Positions 50,149 to 61,115 of a DNA stretch of 64,000 nt are shown here, piece after piece; the stretch's first letter is position 1; every line of letters starts with the position of its first letter. Made by a program: the position numbers and the translations under genes. The notes under the pieces are model-generated. The model saw nothing but the letters and a program-made list of their open reading frames with translations, was not told the DNA's origin and ran no database searches. Origin of the DNA: Orbilia blumenaviensis. Lineage: Eukaryota > Ascomycota > Orbiliomycetes > Orbiliales > Orbiliaceae. The stretch is from assembly GCA_036872755.1 (NCBI GenBank), contig JAVHNS010000001.1:3410001-3474000 (forward strand). Reading direction: 5' to 3'.

Positions 50149-50783
50149 ACATTTACAATTAAGGAAGCTATAAAGAGTTTTCTAAAATATCAAAATAACT
50201 AATAATGTTTTAGGATTATTTGGCGTTTGTGGGAGTTAATACTATTATATTAGCCTATTTTTTATTATTTAATTGAATACGCACTGCGATTCGATGTTGG
50301 CATGTTGGGTGTGTAAGATTAGCAGGTTTTTTTTTTATTATTTGTCGATGTCTCTCCTTCTGAAGTGATTGATTCCTTTTCCCTCTGCAGGGAGGGTGCT
50401 GTGAGGGTTTCGGAAGCATACATGTGCCGGCGTCTGGTTCATTTATTTCTTACCTCTACTACCTACCAGATCTCTCTTGCGTTCCGGAAATTCATAAAAA
50501 AAGCACAACAGCTATAACGTGGATATAAGGCTGATAAGCAAACGAGCCTGTTTTTGTTTACCTACTAAAGTACTAGATAGTAGGTTCTCTTAATGTAAAT
50601 TATATTTTCAGAATATAAGATTCGTCAAAAAATCTATAGATAAGTACGAGTATGTAATGTAAACTTTTTATTACCCTCCCAGAAAAACTCCTGCACGCAT
50701 ATTATACCATAGTCTCGTATACCATATGTCCAAACATTCTTGATTTAGATAACCCCTACTGTCTTCCGTCTGTGTTATGGGGT
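50149..50783. other. Convergent spacer between palH and rrb1
   Basis: 635 nt of AT-rich sequence between two 3' ends. It contains a T9 tract and several TATATA-like stretches suitable for polyadenylation signals. No gene is seen. Confidence 0.6.
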
Positions 50784-52390
50784 TTATACGCTGATGGTCT
50801 TGAATACGCTGAATCCCTTCTCGCCCGTGGCTACTACCATGCCGGGCACTTGCTTAACCCAATGCACTTCTCTTACTCCCTCACAGAAATGCTCAAACAT
50901 CAACTGGTCTGGTGCATCACCTGATCCACCGGCATTGCCACCTTCTTCGGTATCCTCTTCTACGGCTAAATTCCACAATGTAACTGTCGAATCGGCGCTT
51001 CCAACTGCTACGACTGTGTCATCATTGGGATTCCACTCAATGCTTGTAATTGGTTGTTGATGCCAGCTGAAGCTTGCCACAGCGCTGGAGTTTCCACTAC
51101 CGCTTGTGAAGGTTCTCAAATCCCAAACCGCCCATACACCGTCATCCGCTCCTGTAGCTAGTAGGTGCTGTGTCCCAGGGTTCCAGCTTGCAACGTTTAC
51201 GTCTGAAGAGCTTACGTCTACGCTTAATACGAACTTCTTATTCTTTTGTCGTACATCCCAAATCTTTACGGTTCCGTCTGCAGAGGCTGAAGCGAATACT
51301 GTACGTTCTGAGGGAGACCATTGGATTTCTTCGATACTAGAGGTGTGGCCGGTGAATGGTGAATTATCGGCGACAAATTTTCCTGAGTCGGTGCGGGTTG
51401 TGTGGAAGATTTTACCGGCGTTGTCGCCGGTTAGGAGACGGCCTTGGGGGATCAGTGGTGACCAATCTATTGCGTAACCTTCTACGCCTCTGTGCATTGA
51501 TAGACTTGCAATTGGCTGGTTTGAAGCTGGTGGAACGGGGTTGCCGGGAGACTCAAGGGATGTGAGGTGCGGGGTTATGTTGTAGATGTTTACAGATCCG
51601 GTTTCGAGCATTGTGGCGGTTAGGTACTCGGAGTTCTGGAGAGAGAATGGTGATGTTCGGATACGGTTTGTGGTTGTTGTGAGAGGGATATGGCGGGATT
51701 CGAGGATTGGGTCGGAGTCTTCGTCGCCGTCTGAGTCGGAATCTTCATCATCTGAGTCTTCACGTTCTGTTTATGTTCTGTTAGAGGAGCTTATGGTTAT
51801 TCGCATGATATGAAGAGGAAAACTTACCTTGCTTCATCCTGGATAATCCGCTCAGCTTCATAACCGTTATTTCGTTTTCCCTGGGCTTTGAAGCTTGTGT
51901 GCCTGTGACGAGGAATACTGTCGCTGGGTAGGTCTGTCTGTTATCGCCTAGGCTGTCTTGCAGAACATCAAATGACAGACATGGCCACTTCGTTCCCATA
52001 TTATGTAACAAGTGGAAAGCACTCGGGTCCGGCTCCAACACTTCATCTTCTTTTAAGGGTTCTTGAGGCCGCGATATTCTATATGCTTCTGTGTCGACGT
52101 CCATAGCTGTTCACCACCCAATTGTATTAGCAGAACTCATCGGTTGTACAGAGCATAGATGAGAGCATACCCTCGTCTTCATCCTCATCCTCCTCCATTT
52201 CAGAAGCTGTACCAGCTTCTACAACGTCCTCATCACTCTCCATTTCATCTTCAAATGGATCCTCGAACTCGCCCATGCCGTCTTTCACTGGTGTCGTAGC
52301 TTCGCCCAGCTTGGCAGTGCTTCCAGCCCGCTCGCCATTCTTGAGGTTATCGAGGTCGCCCTCTGTAAATTCGTTTGGCCGCTTTGCCAT
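50784..52390 (-). CDS. rrb1: Ribosome assembly WD40 protein Rrb1 (GRWD1 homologue, 493 aa)
   Basis: Rrb1 is an essential nuclear/nucleolar WD40 chaperone that binds ribosomal protein uL3 (Rpl3) before 60S assembly. Exons on the minus strand: 52390-52171, 52106-51828, 51766-50784; the frame closes on 494 codons, the length expected for the family. The N-terminus is acidic (FEDPFEDEMESDEDVVEAG, then DEDEDE). It is followed by the histone/r-protein-binding helix and start of the propeller (LEPDPSAFHLLHNMGTKWPCLSFDVLQD), an acidic loop (EDSDDEDSDSDGDED), and WD repeats including GYAIDWSPL, TVFASASADGTVKIWDVR, HLLATGADDGVWAVWDLR and TVVAVGSADSTVTLWNLA. Both introns lie in the N-terminal part. It is head-to-head with sus1. 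Confidence 0.96.
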
Positions 52391-52950
52391 TGTGTAGTAC
52401 TGTATCGGTAGAATGTAGATTTATGATTTGCTGGACGAAGAGCAGGGTGTTCCAGAGACAAAAGATTATTTCGACTTGAATGTGTCTGGCGGGGTCTTCT
52501 TTTCTGCGACGAACCATCAAATAATTTTTTTTTTTCCCGCCAGCGTCTTCCCAAAAAGTGTTGGCTCAATGTCAAATCTGCAACATGTCTTGGCATCACT
52601 CTCGGCGCTCATCACCCTGCGACAACACAGATGCGATCCCTGACACGATCACCACGGAATCTGAGGTATGCTCATAGACTTCATCGACGTCGCAACAGCG
52701 CCATCAGCTCGTTAGTCACCTGTAACGCGTGAGCGTAAACAACACTTTAGTACTCTCTGCTCCTATATTACTTTACGAGAAAACCATCAACTATAAAAGG
52801 ATATCTTCTTCGCAGGATTCTCCCTTTTCTCTTCTCCTTTTTCCTTCCTCACCAGCTTACCAAATTACAAATCCGCCACAACAACACGACATATAACTCC
52901 ATCTCGACAATTTCACGACAACGACAAAATCACGACAACATCTCTTGACC
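52391..52950. promoter_or_regulatory. Compact bidirectional promoter, rrb1 / sus1
   Basis: 560 nt separate the two start codons, so both promoters lie here. On the plus strand TATAAAAG is at 52792-52799, about 150 nt before the sus1 ATG, followed by a long CT-rich tract (about 52808-52850) typical near start sites of highly expressed fungal genes. No TATA element is obvious on the rrb1 side. Confidence 0.6.
52792..52799 (+). promoter_or_regulatory. sus1: TATA-box-like element of sus1
   Basis: TATAAAAG lies 152 nt upstream of the sus1 ATG and just upstream of a pyrimidine-rich tract, which is a plausible core promoter arrangement. This is inferred from sequence only. Confidence 0.45.
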
Positions 52951-53342
52951 ATGGCTCCTCAAGTTCCACTTCAGGCCCAGGTTAATCTCAAGCTTGGCGA
53001 AAGAGGCCAGCGGGAGCGGTAAGTTCTATAGTCTATTCCCGTTATAACGAATCCAAATTGCTAACAACATCTCTCCCTAGCCTCCTTAACCACCTCATCG
53101 AGCAACTGCATCTTTGTGGTTGGTACGAGGAGACTCGCCGCGCGGCCTCGGCAGCAGTCTTTGCCCAGCAGAATTCCCGCACTGCTGGGCAAGTAGCCTC
53201 TTCCTCTGGGGAGCCTGTCTCGGACTTCCACCAGGTCTTGGGCCGAGTAGAGGATGAGATGTGGCGGAAGATCCCCGTCGAGGTCCAAAGGGACATGTAC
53301 CAGCGAATCCACGCTGTACTTGAGCAGATACTCAAGAAGTAG
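52951..53342 (+). CDS. sus1: Transcription and mRNA export factor Sus1 (ENY2 family, 109 aa)
   Basis: Small helical protein of the SAGA deubiquitinase module and of TREX-2 that couples transcription to mRNA export at nuclear pores. Two exons, 52951-53018 and 53081-53342, joined in phase 2 via GTAAGT and a GCTAACAAC branch site; the frame closes on 110 codons. Family pattern: ERLLNHLIEQLHLCGWYEETRRAA (the hydrophobic helix plus the Cys-Gly-Trp motif), a short variable loop with Ser/Gly, then DFHQVLGRVEDEMWRKIP and the terminal helix DMYQRIHAVLEQIL. Length and the Leu/Ile helix pattern fit ENY2/Sus1. The intron is near the N-terminus; the yeast SUS1 gene is also known for regulated introns. Confidence 0.9.
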
Positions 53343-55581
53343 ATGCTCTGGTTTTTCCTTCTGCCTGCTTTTTTTTGTGTGTTTTTCACCCTGATATTTA
53401 AGAGGTGTAGGCTACTTTCGAGGACGGATTGCTTGTTTTCTTGAGAAAGAGCCTCTCCTGATATTTATATCTTTATATATGGTGAGAGGTGGCTTCCGAT
53501 GACGGCGATGGGACCTGAGGTAGACACTTTGACATCTATAATTACTTACATGTCATGTTTGCTTTTAACGTTTTCATGTATACACGTGAGTTGGCTCCCT
53601 CCCGAGAACGACGAAGTATTGTTCCGAGGGTTCTCCAGTAAGGGGACTTGATACCGCTCCGTGGGGGGTTTTTTTATATAATTTTTTCCCCTTCCTTGAT
53701 TGCATAGACTATGCTTCTATGTGTCGAAGAAGAGAAGACGCTGACATTAGGTCCGATCCTGGCACTATCCACTCCTGGTTCCGTTTGACTGTCACCTTTT
53801 TATGCACCATTCCGACAATATATCGCAATCCGATTTATATAGCACGGAAAAGAGGTGGTAAACGCGTATCCGCGACGGGGGGTGGAAGATACCGGGAATA
53901 TACGCTTGGGGTTACCTTTGCCCCGGTAACGTCATCAGAATGGAGAGTCCCCCGTGTTTCTATGCCCCATTAATATTACTATTTTCCCAACATGAACGTG
54001 TATCACATATATCTCTACAATGTTCATTCAACCGTTCAATCTTGTTTCCTCAACCACCTCCAACTCACTTCTAGTTCATGGTATACAATCCACACGTGTC
54101 TAGAAAAACCAGCGCCTAGAATTCTTTGCATCCAGGTGCAAATATATAAAAATAATATAATCTCCGGATACGGCTAGCCACTATGCACAACCCCCCTTCA
54201 AAGCTTCCCGATCACCGTGTAAACAAGGCGAAACCCCAATGAAAGACATGCATATGCATATGCATAAAAAAAACTTAACACTTAACTAGGCCCGTCCGTC
54301 TCCGATCACACATTTCTTAGCTTTTGGTAGTTTAGCGGTTGGATGGAAGTGTGTTTGCGGACCGTGGCTCACAAGCCCCACGAGCGCCGCTAAAACGCCT
54401 TGTTTTGCCCGTTGTGATTGGGGGAATCTGGTCTCGAACCCTTTTGACGCCATGCATATGTGCGTGCATTTGGCTGGGGGGGGGCTTATAGGGGGTATGA
54501 GGTATGCACGCATGCTGACACGGATGAAGTGGCATTACTCAATCGTGGTCGTCTCGAGGTGGTTGTGGTGTGATTTTATCTTGATAGCTATAGCTGATCC
54601 GGATATTTTGATCTTTGCAATCGATATGTAATTTATTTGACATTATATTATATGTTAATTATTTATATAAAACCCTTGCTCTGTCCAGGAATTCGAAAGG
54701 GAAATCAATTAATTATTTTTATAAGTGTTTGGGACGCAAATGGTGTGTTTTTGATCCGAGACGTCTAGACGTAGATTTGAGATTTTTTTTATATTTAGGA
54801 GACAGAGTGAAAGAAGAGATGCAACGGACGCCATCAGGACCAATGGTATAAATAATAAACCATCTGAGCAAAAAAAGGTCCAAGGAAAAGATAAATAAGA
54901 GACAAAGAAAGATATATGAGATGCAATACACTATAGAAACAAAGAACGAGAGTCGCCATGCTAGTTTTTTTGTAGAGAGAGAGAAAAAAAGATGGAGTGA
55001 TGGGATTCTGTCATCAGAAACGAAAGGCTATTAATACTTACTTAGTTTGTACTATTTATATATGACTTTATTTATCGTCATCATGTCCAAGGAAAAGAAT
55101 ACAACGTATCACAAAGAATTTTTTTAGGAACAATATAAAATGAAAAGCGAGAGTGGTGGTATCAAAGGAAAGGAAAGAAAAGAGAAGAAAGAAAAAAGAG
55201 ACCAAGTGGTATGAAAAGGAAAATGCCAACGACAGCCGTGATAACACCGTTACGCAGAAAGAAACCGAAAAAACGTGCTTTGCAAGAACAAGTGAGAAGA
55301 AAACGCAGATGTCGCCCCGGTTGACCCAATGCCTGTAAAAGGTATAATATATAAAGGAAAAAGAGAAAAGGAAAAGAAAGGAAAAAGAAGGGGTGGAGGG
55401 ATGATATATAGGGAAGTATATATGCGGCAGTATTAAAAGAGAATTAACATGCCAGGATCGGGTTGTGTTTCGGGGACTGTTCGTGAAGAATATATATGGA
55501 AAAGGTAACGGAATGGCTGTGCGTGGATGCAAGTGAGGACGAAGGAAATTCTTGTTTAGGTTCTTGAGGTTCTTCTATCGA
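53343..55581. other. Intergenic region, convergent 3' flanks of sus1 and spg1
   Basis: 2.2 kb without supported coding sequence. It is AT-rich, with purine-rich stretches (55150-55400) whose complement gives a 154-codon frame at 55068-55532 dominated by Phe/Ser/Leu. A GCATATGCATATGCAT-type palindromic stretch lies at about 54248-54264. Confidence 0.5.
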
Positions 55582-56686
55582 TTACCGGTTTCCGCTTTCG
55601 ACGTCCTGGTAGATCAACAGTGGGTCGCCGACATTTTCGATCTCGGGTATCGTGCATTTCAAATCGAATGCCTTTGATAATACGATCTTGAAGATCTTTT
55701 GGACATTGATGCTGTGCGATGTCGAGCTAAAGATTAACGAGGCTTTCATAGCGCGAGCGAAACGTTTGGCTTGCTTGGAAATTTCTTCCTGGTCTTCTTT
55801 TGAGAGGTTGACGAAGTGATCGTATTTCGTGCCGATAAGGAAAGGAATAGCGGTCTGTTAAAGTTAGCTAATTCATTCTATACTAAATCATTATAAGGAG
55901 AGCAGGATATACCTTATTAAGACCTCGTCCCTGCCGATACCATTCCTTGATGCTGTTCAGTGTGCTCTTCCGGGTGAGGTCGAACATGAACAAGATAGCC
56001 ACGGCGTCATTACACACCAACGGCAGCATGTTCACGAATTCACGCTGGCCACCCAAGTCCCAGATCGAGAATGTAATTTCGGTATTCCGTATCGATATCG
56101 TCTTCTCCATGAAATTGACGCCTATTGGAGGGTTTAAGTTAGAGTTTGGTTCGCATAGTTTTTAAATGTGCAAGGAACCAGGTTTTTTTTTTTTTTAAAG
56201 AAAAAAAAAAAAAAAAGCTGGATTTCTGATAACCGTAGAACGAACCTAATGTTTGAATATAATCCTCATCGAAACTTCCTTCAACGTACTTGACCATTAG
56301 CGAGGTCTTTCCGATCTGTGCATCCCCAACCATTCCGACTTTGATAACCACTCTGTATTCGAAGAAAAGTATTAGTTAGCGAATGCCCCCCTTAGTACCG
56401 TTTGCACTGCTATCGGAGGAAAAAATACATACGAATTCTTCTTGCCTCCTGACCCCCCCTGGCTACTAACACTGCCACGGTCTCTATAGCTCTCATCGTT
56501 TCTATTTTCACTGGCGGTAGAATCTCGTCTAGTATATTTTTCGAGTGACTCGTGTCTTGTATGGCCAGCAGCAGCTCTAATGGCGGCAGTGGCTGAAGAA
56601 TGGTCTTCTGCGTTGAGGTTTGCAAAGGAGGCCCGAAGGGGGGAGACGGGCGAGCTTTCTCGCTTTGTCGGAGGCGTTGTCGTCAT
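55582..56686 (-). CDS. spg1: Septation GTPase Spg1/Tem1 (280 aa)
   Basis: Ras-superfamily GTPase that triggers the septation initiation / mitotic exit network from the spindle pole body. Four exons on the minus strand: 56686-56433, 56352-56246, 56121-55913, 55854-55582; phases close on 281 codons. G-domain boxes: P-loop GDAQIGKTS (residues 94-102, Lys100), [15 protein letters not shown], switch-2 [16 protein letters not shown] in the position of NKxD, and SSTSHSIN. The sequence ends with an Ile/Leu helix and [11 protein letters not shown]. The first ~85 residues are a Ser-rich, probably disordered extension. Intron 2 contains a T14/A16 inverted homopolymer. Confidence 0.96.
56183..56216. repeat. 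T14-A16 inverted homopolymer in spg1 intron 2
   Basis: T14 (56183-56196), a spacer AAAG, then A16 (56201-56216) inside the 124-nt second intron (56122-56245). In the minus-strand transcript this reads U16, a 4-nt loop, A14 and could fold into a near-perfect hairpin. Confidence 0.9.
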
Positions 56687-59600
56687 TTTTAAGGAGATAT
56701 TAGATATGACGATGATGACGATGAGAAGGTAAACTGATGATGGAGAGCGGGAGAGGTATATAGGAGAAGTGAGAAAACCCGGGATTTATGGGTTTTTGAC
56801 GGAGTGAGAAAGGGGATCTATCGGAGGGAAGAGAGGGAGAGGGAGGAGGTAAATCCGGGGAATTGAGGAGGTCCTCCAGTCGTGATTCGTGCGTTCGTGT
56901 CCGTCAATAAATATAAATCCGTGGCAGCAGCTGAATGCAAGATGGAAGCGGCCACAGGCACAGCGGATGAAGTGTCGATGTGCTGGTGCTCCAAAGCCAG
57001 AAGGGCGTTCTTGCGTATCGGATTTCGGTGGACGAGTCGGAGTTTCGATTGGTTGGATTTTTCTCTGCCTTCTTAGCCTGTGTGATGGATTATGTGCTAC
57101 AATGCAATGGCAATGACAGTGACAATGACAACCTCCACTCTTCTGCGTCAACGTCAAATCGATATCCTGGGGGTGGTCTGCTATTATAATGATCCGGACG
57201 GGCTAGAGAATATTTCTGGAAGGAAAAGCTTTTGCTTGAAATAACCTTCCCGTGAGAGGTGAAAGACCCCCTCTATCTAAGTAGGTATCTTCCTCTCCTC
57301 TTTTGCTGCACTCGGCACACTCTGCTAATTGCTGCTAATTGCTGCTGGCGGGTCCCGCTTTTTAATCACCCCGCCCGGGCTAGGCACATGCACTAATGGA
57401 TTGGTGAGTGGCGTGTCGATACCTTTGACACTAGGCTATTTGTTAGTCAGTATATGTACTGCCCTGTCGATGAATACACTGGTGAGGTAAGAAAAAGAGG
57501 AATAGCTGCTGCTAGCCTGTTCCGAATATCGATGAGGCAATGATACAGTTTGCTGCATACGCCGATGCAATGACGATTCAAAGATATATTATATCGGGAA
57601 CGGCTGCAAATATTACAGGAACAAACACCCCCCACTACACTCACAGACCCTGATCAAATAGCTTGCAAAATCTATTCGACCAGAGATACTTTCGAAAGAA
57701 GAGCAACTAAAAGGGAGTCGAATTTACTTACTTTATCGGAGAATTCCCTTGTCGAAATGAGAAGCAAAATGAAGAAAAAAGACCAAGATTATCAGGCGGT
57801 CCTCCTAAACAGACCCTCGATGCGAACCAGGTACTGCGCTACCGGTTTATTCCTTAAAGTGGATAACGAAATGTGATCAGGCACTACCTGATACGGCGAT
57901 AATTCGATATTTTATATTTTTCTCTTCCTTTGATGGGTGCCCTCCCGAAAAAATGGTGAATACTGAGAAAAGATTCCGTGCCCCGGTTCAAGGCGGGTGA
58001 TTTCCGAAGTAGACTGGGGATTTCAATTCGGTAATAGGATAGTATTTTTTTTTTTTTTACTTTTAATTTTTCTCTCTTTCTTTCTGGTTGAGCACGGTTG
58101 TCTGGAAAAAGATCTTGGACCACGATATCTGGGATTCTTCAATGCAATAAGGCGGTGCAGTATCAGATCCTACGCTTACTGACTGTGTCGGTCGAAATGC
58201 TGGGTGAGATGTATGCAGGATAGTCGTTCTCTATTTTCCTTTTTTTTTGTTTTTTTCCCTTTTCACGGCGAGCGCGAGGAACGGTCCTGAGTGAGAAAAG
58301 ACTGAGAAAATTCCTTGCAAAGGAAATATTATTCTTCGTTTTTCGAGGTATGGGAGGGGATGATAGTGAAATTTTGGGAAAGGAAGCACAAAAAAGTCCC
58401 TCTTCGTCCCTCCGGTTGTCCTGGTTTGTATATATACCGAGAGATGAGAGGAGGGGGGATCAAGGGCATCTGGAGGGGGGGAGATGAGCAAGGGAATAAG
58501 CAAAATGCCTGGTTGACTTCGATACAGATATATTGCTTCTTTACATCATCATCGTAACGGCGGCCTCAGGAACCAGGAACCCGCGATGCCCTCCAATTCA
58601 ATTGTCCCCCTCAATTCTTCCAACATTACTGCTGACCAAGGAAACAATGCCCTTGACATCAAGGAGGGAAAAGAGTGGTGGGGGCCAAGGGGTTTCTGGT
58701 TCAGCCTTGACCCTCCACCCAGGAGATTAATTTGGAAAGCTTCCAGAAGCAAGGGCGGGTTCCCTTTTTTGGCTCGTCTCAAACACGCTCCAACTTAAGA
58801 CTCGACTGCTTCGCTGATATAATTTCCATGGACACCATTATCCATGGGCCATCCATGTTTCCAGTGTAATAACTGTTGGAGCAAGCGACGGAAAAGGAGC
58901 CAGTCTTTTCTTTCTTTTGCGATGAGCTTGACCCCTGAGAGTGAAAGCCAGCCGAAAAAGCAAGCTGGATCAAAACGTGTGAGCGTGTCTTGATCTCATG
59001 CAAGTAGGGCCGGAGCGAAAGGAAGGGATCCTTCCCTATCGACCTCGTGGTTTTGGACCTGCAGTTGCCTGTTTTCCTTGGTTGGACAACTGAAGTCCGG
59101 AAATGGCGAAGAAAAGAAAATATTAATCTTGTCTTCTCTTCTCTTCCTCTCGTATGCGACTTTCTGCAATGGTGCAATCTTAAAGCGTCAAGAAATTCTT
59201 CAGAGCCTTTTTATTTTGTTTGGTGTGGGCCTTGAAACAGCGAAAACAAACAAAAACAACGGGCCGATCATACTACTCTGCCGTCGGCGCGACGGGCGGA
59301 CAGGTTTGCTAGTTTCGTTCTTTGTGCCACAGGCGCTGGAAAAGATGAAGCCACGAATGCAGTTTGCGTTTGTTAGCTAGCAATTGAGACTGTGGTCATG
59401 CCGATGGTGAAAAATAATAAAATTCCTACTGGTTAGCTGAATAGCTGGTTTCTGTAACAAGGTTTAGTGCAGCGGAAAGGGGATGGTGGGAGATTATGCA
59501 AAGCAGCGGCCCATGATCCAAGCAGCCGGGTCCATTCCAGAAACCCGGACCATTCAAGCAGCGTAAGATCCCTCCCCTTCTCGCCCATCGAGTCTTTCCA

Positions 59601-60747
59601 CTCATGGCCAAAGAGCCAAGGAAGGTAGCCCATTTCATGTCTTATTCCGGCATTCAGAAGAGATTATGAAGTCATGAAGATAAAACGGGGGAGAATGTTC
59701 GAACAGGGGACGTCCCGACGTCCCGGAGTCCTCGAGTGTTCTCACCAGCGAATGAGAGGGAAGGGGACCCCTTTGAGGATGGTGAGGATCCTCGAAATTC
59801 CAGATTGAGCAATTCGTGTTCCATCAAGGACAATTATAACATCCATGGTTTCTTGATGACGAGGAAGAGAAAAATTTTAAAAAAACGCTCTCCATGGTTG
59901 TGGGATAGCCAGCCAGCCGCCAGTTGAATGAATTCAAATGGTTGTGTGTGTGCTCATGAATCAGGAGGGATATGACCCGGATCTTTTCTTTCTGGAAGCA
60001 CGACAGGCATGCTTTGCGAGTCAGTATTTTTTGCCTCCGTTCTCCTTTGGAAAGTGCCCGTTTGTAGAGAGACTTTGGGATATTTTGAAGATTAGCTGCA
60101 TTCTTTTTGTTGAAAGTTGTGAATTTAAGATTTGACAAGTGCAAGTTGGTCGCGCTCCTGTAAGGCATCTGTGGTTGGTCTGTGCCTAGCCTATGACATC
60201 TGAGAAACCTTGCACCTGCATGCAGCGATTCGCGACTCCGCATATTATTTCCCCATCTGCCACGTTTGGCGGCAGAGAATTCGAAACGTGCAGTTAGTAG
60301 CATCAAGGGCTGGGATATTGGTTGGTTCGTTTGTTGGTTCGTTAGAAATTGTAGCGGCCCTGCAATACTTCATTCGAAGCTCACGATAAATATGGACTCT
60401 AAAGTTAAGTTGGCGAGAGGATAATTGCTATACTCTCTCTCATCGTCTTAACTAGCGCTGTAACTTCGAACCATGGTTTTTAAATTTCAAAAATATTTCA
60501 TTTCATGCCATTTCTATCAGGTTTAGCTACACAAGCCAAAAGGTAATGCTCTCGTCATCATCCATGCTTCGTATCCACATCATGCCGGCCCATCAACGAG
60601 AACAACGTTTTTGAAACACCATAAGAAAAATGGGCATCGGGAGGTATTCCCGTATCAACATACCCCGCTAATAGTAAATAATAGTGGTGGAAGTAGTGGT
60701 AGTAAGAATAGACAATGAAAGGAGAGGAAAGGGAATGAGAATAATAA

Positions 60748-60778
<31 letters not shown>

Positions 60779-61115
60779 AAACAGGATATCATAACTGTGC
60801 AGCAAAGGTATAAAACTAAAGCAAACCCCTCATTATCGTGATAACGACCCCAATATGAATGTGCAAAAACAGGTATTATGAAACAAGAAAAGAAGATAAA
60901 ATAAGAAAAACGCGGAGGGATATCTAATATTCGGTGTGTTCATACCTTGCTCGCTCGGCGTTTATCTCGAGGCCAAGGTGATAATAAATAAAATAAAGAG
61001 AGCTGGAAAACCAAAAGGAACAAAAACTGTCAAGTCCAACTATTTCGCAAGAAGATAGCTGAGCCCAAACCTCGCCGTGCTCACTATGCTCACAACGTTC
61101 GTTTCACTTCACACA
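56687..61115. other. Long intergenic region, no gene supported
   Basis: 4.4 kb between spg1 (5' side) and the 3' end of nha1. The part nearest spg1 is its promoter, with an ACGATGATGACGATGAGAAGG-like GA-rich leader. The open frames at 58779-59177 (132 codons) and 59824-60306 (160 codons), both minus, have no domain character. A27 lies at 60749-60775. GGTTCGTTTGTTGGTTCGTT at 60324-60343 is a short direct repeat. Confidence 0.5.
60749..60775. repeat. Poly(A) tract A27
   Basis: Follows an ATAATAATA stretch in the 3' flank of nha1; non-coding. Confidence 0.95.

Noticed and set aside
54390..54450. tRNA-like GGGTTCGAGACC on the minus strand
   Set aside because: No matching acceptor or D/anticodon arms within 70-90 nt.
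55068..55532. 154-codon minus-strand open frame
   Set aside because: Complement of a purine-rich tract; Phe/Leu/Ser run with no membrane-protein topology that makes sense.
59824..60306. 160-codon minus-strand open frame
   Set aside because: No motif, no splice signals giving a longer product, Ser/Asn/Lys composition of intergenic DNA.
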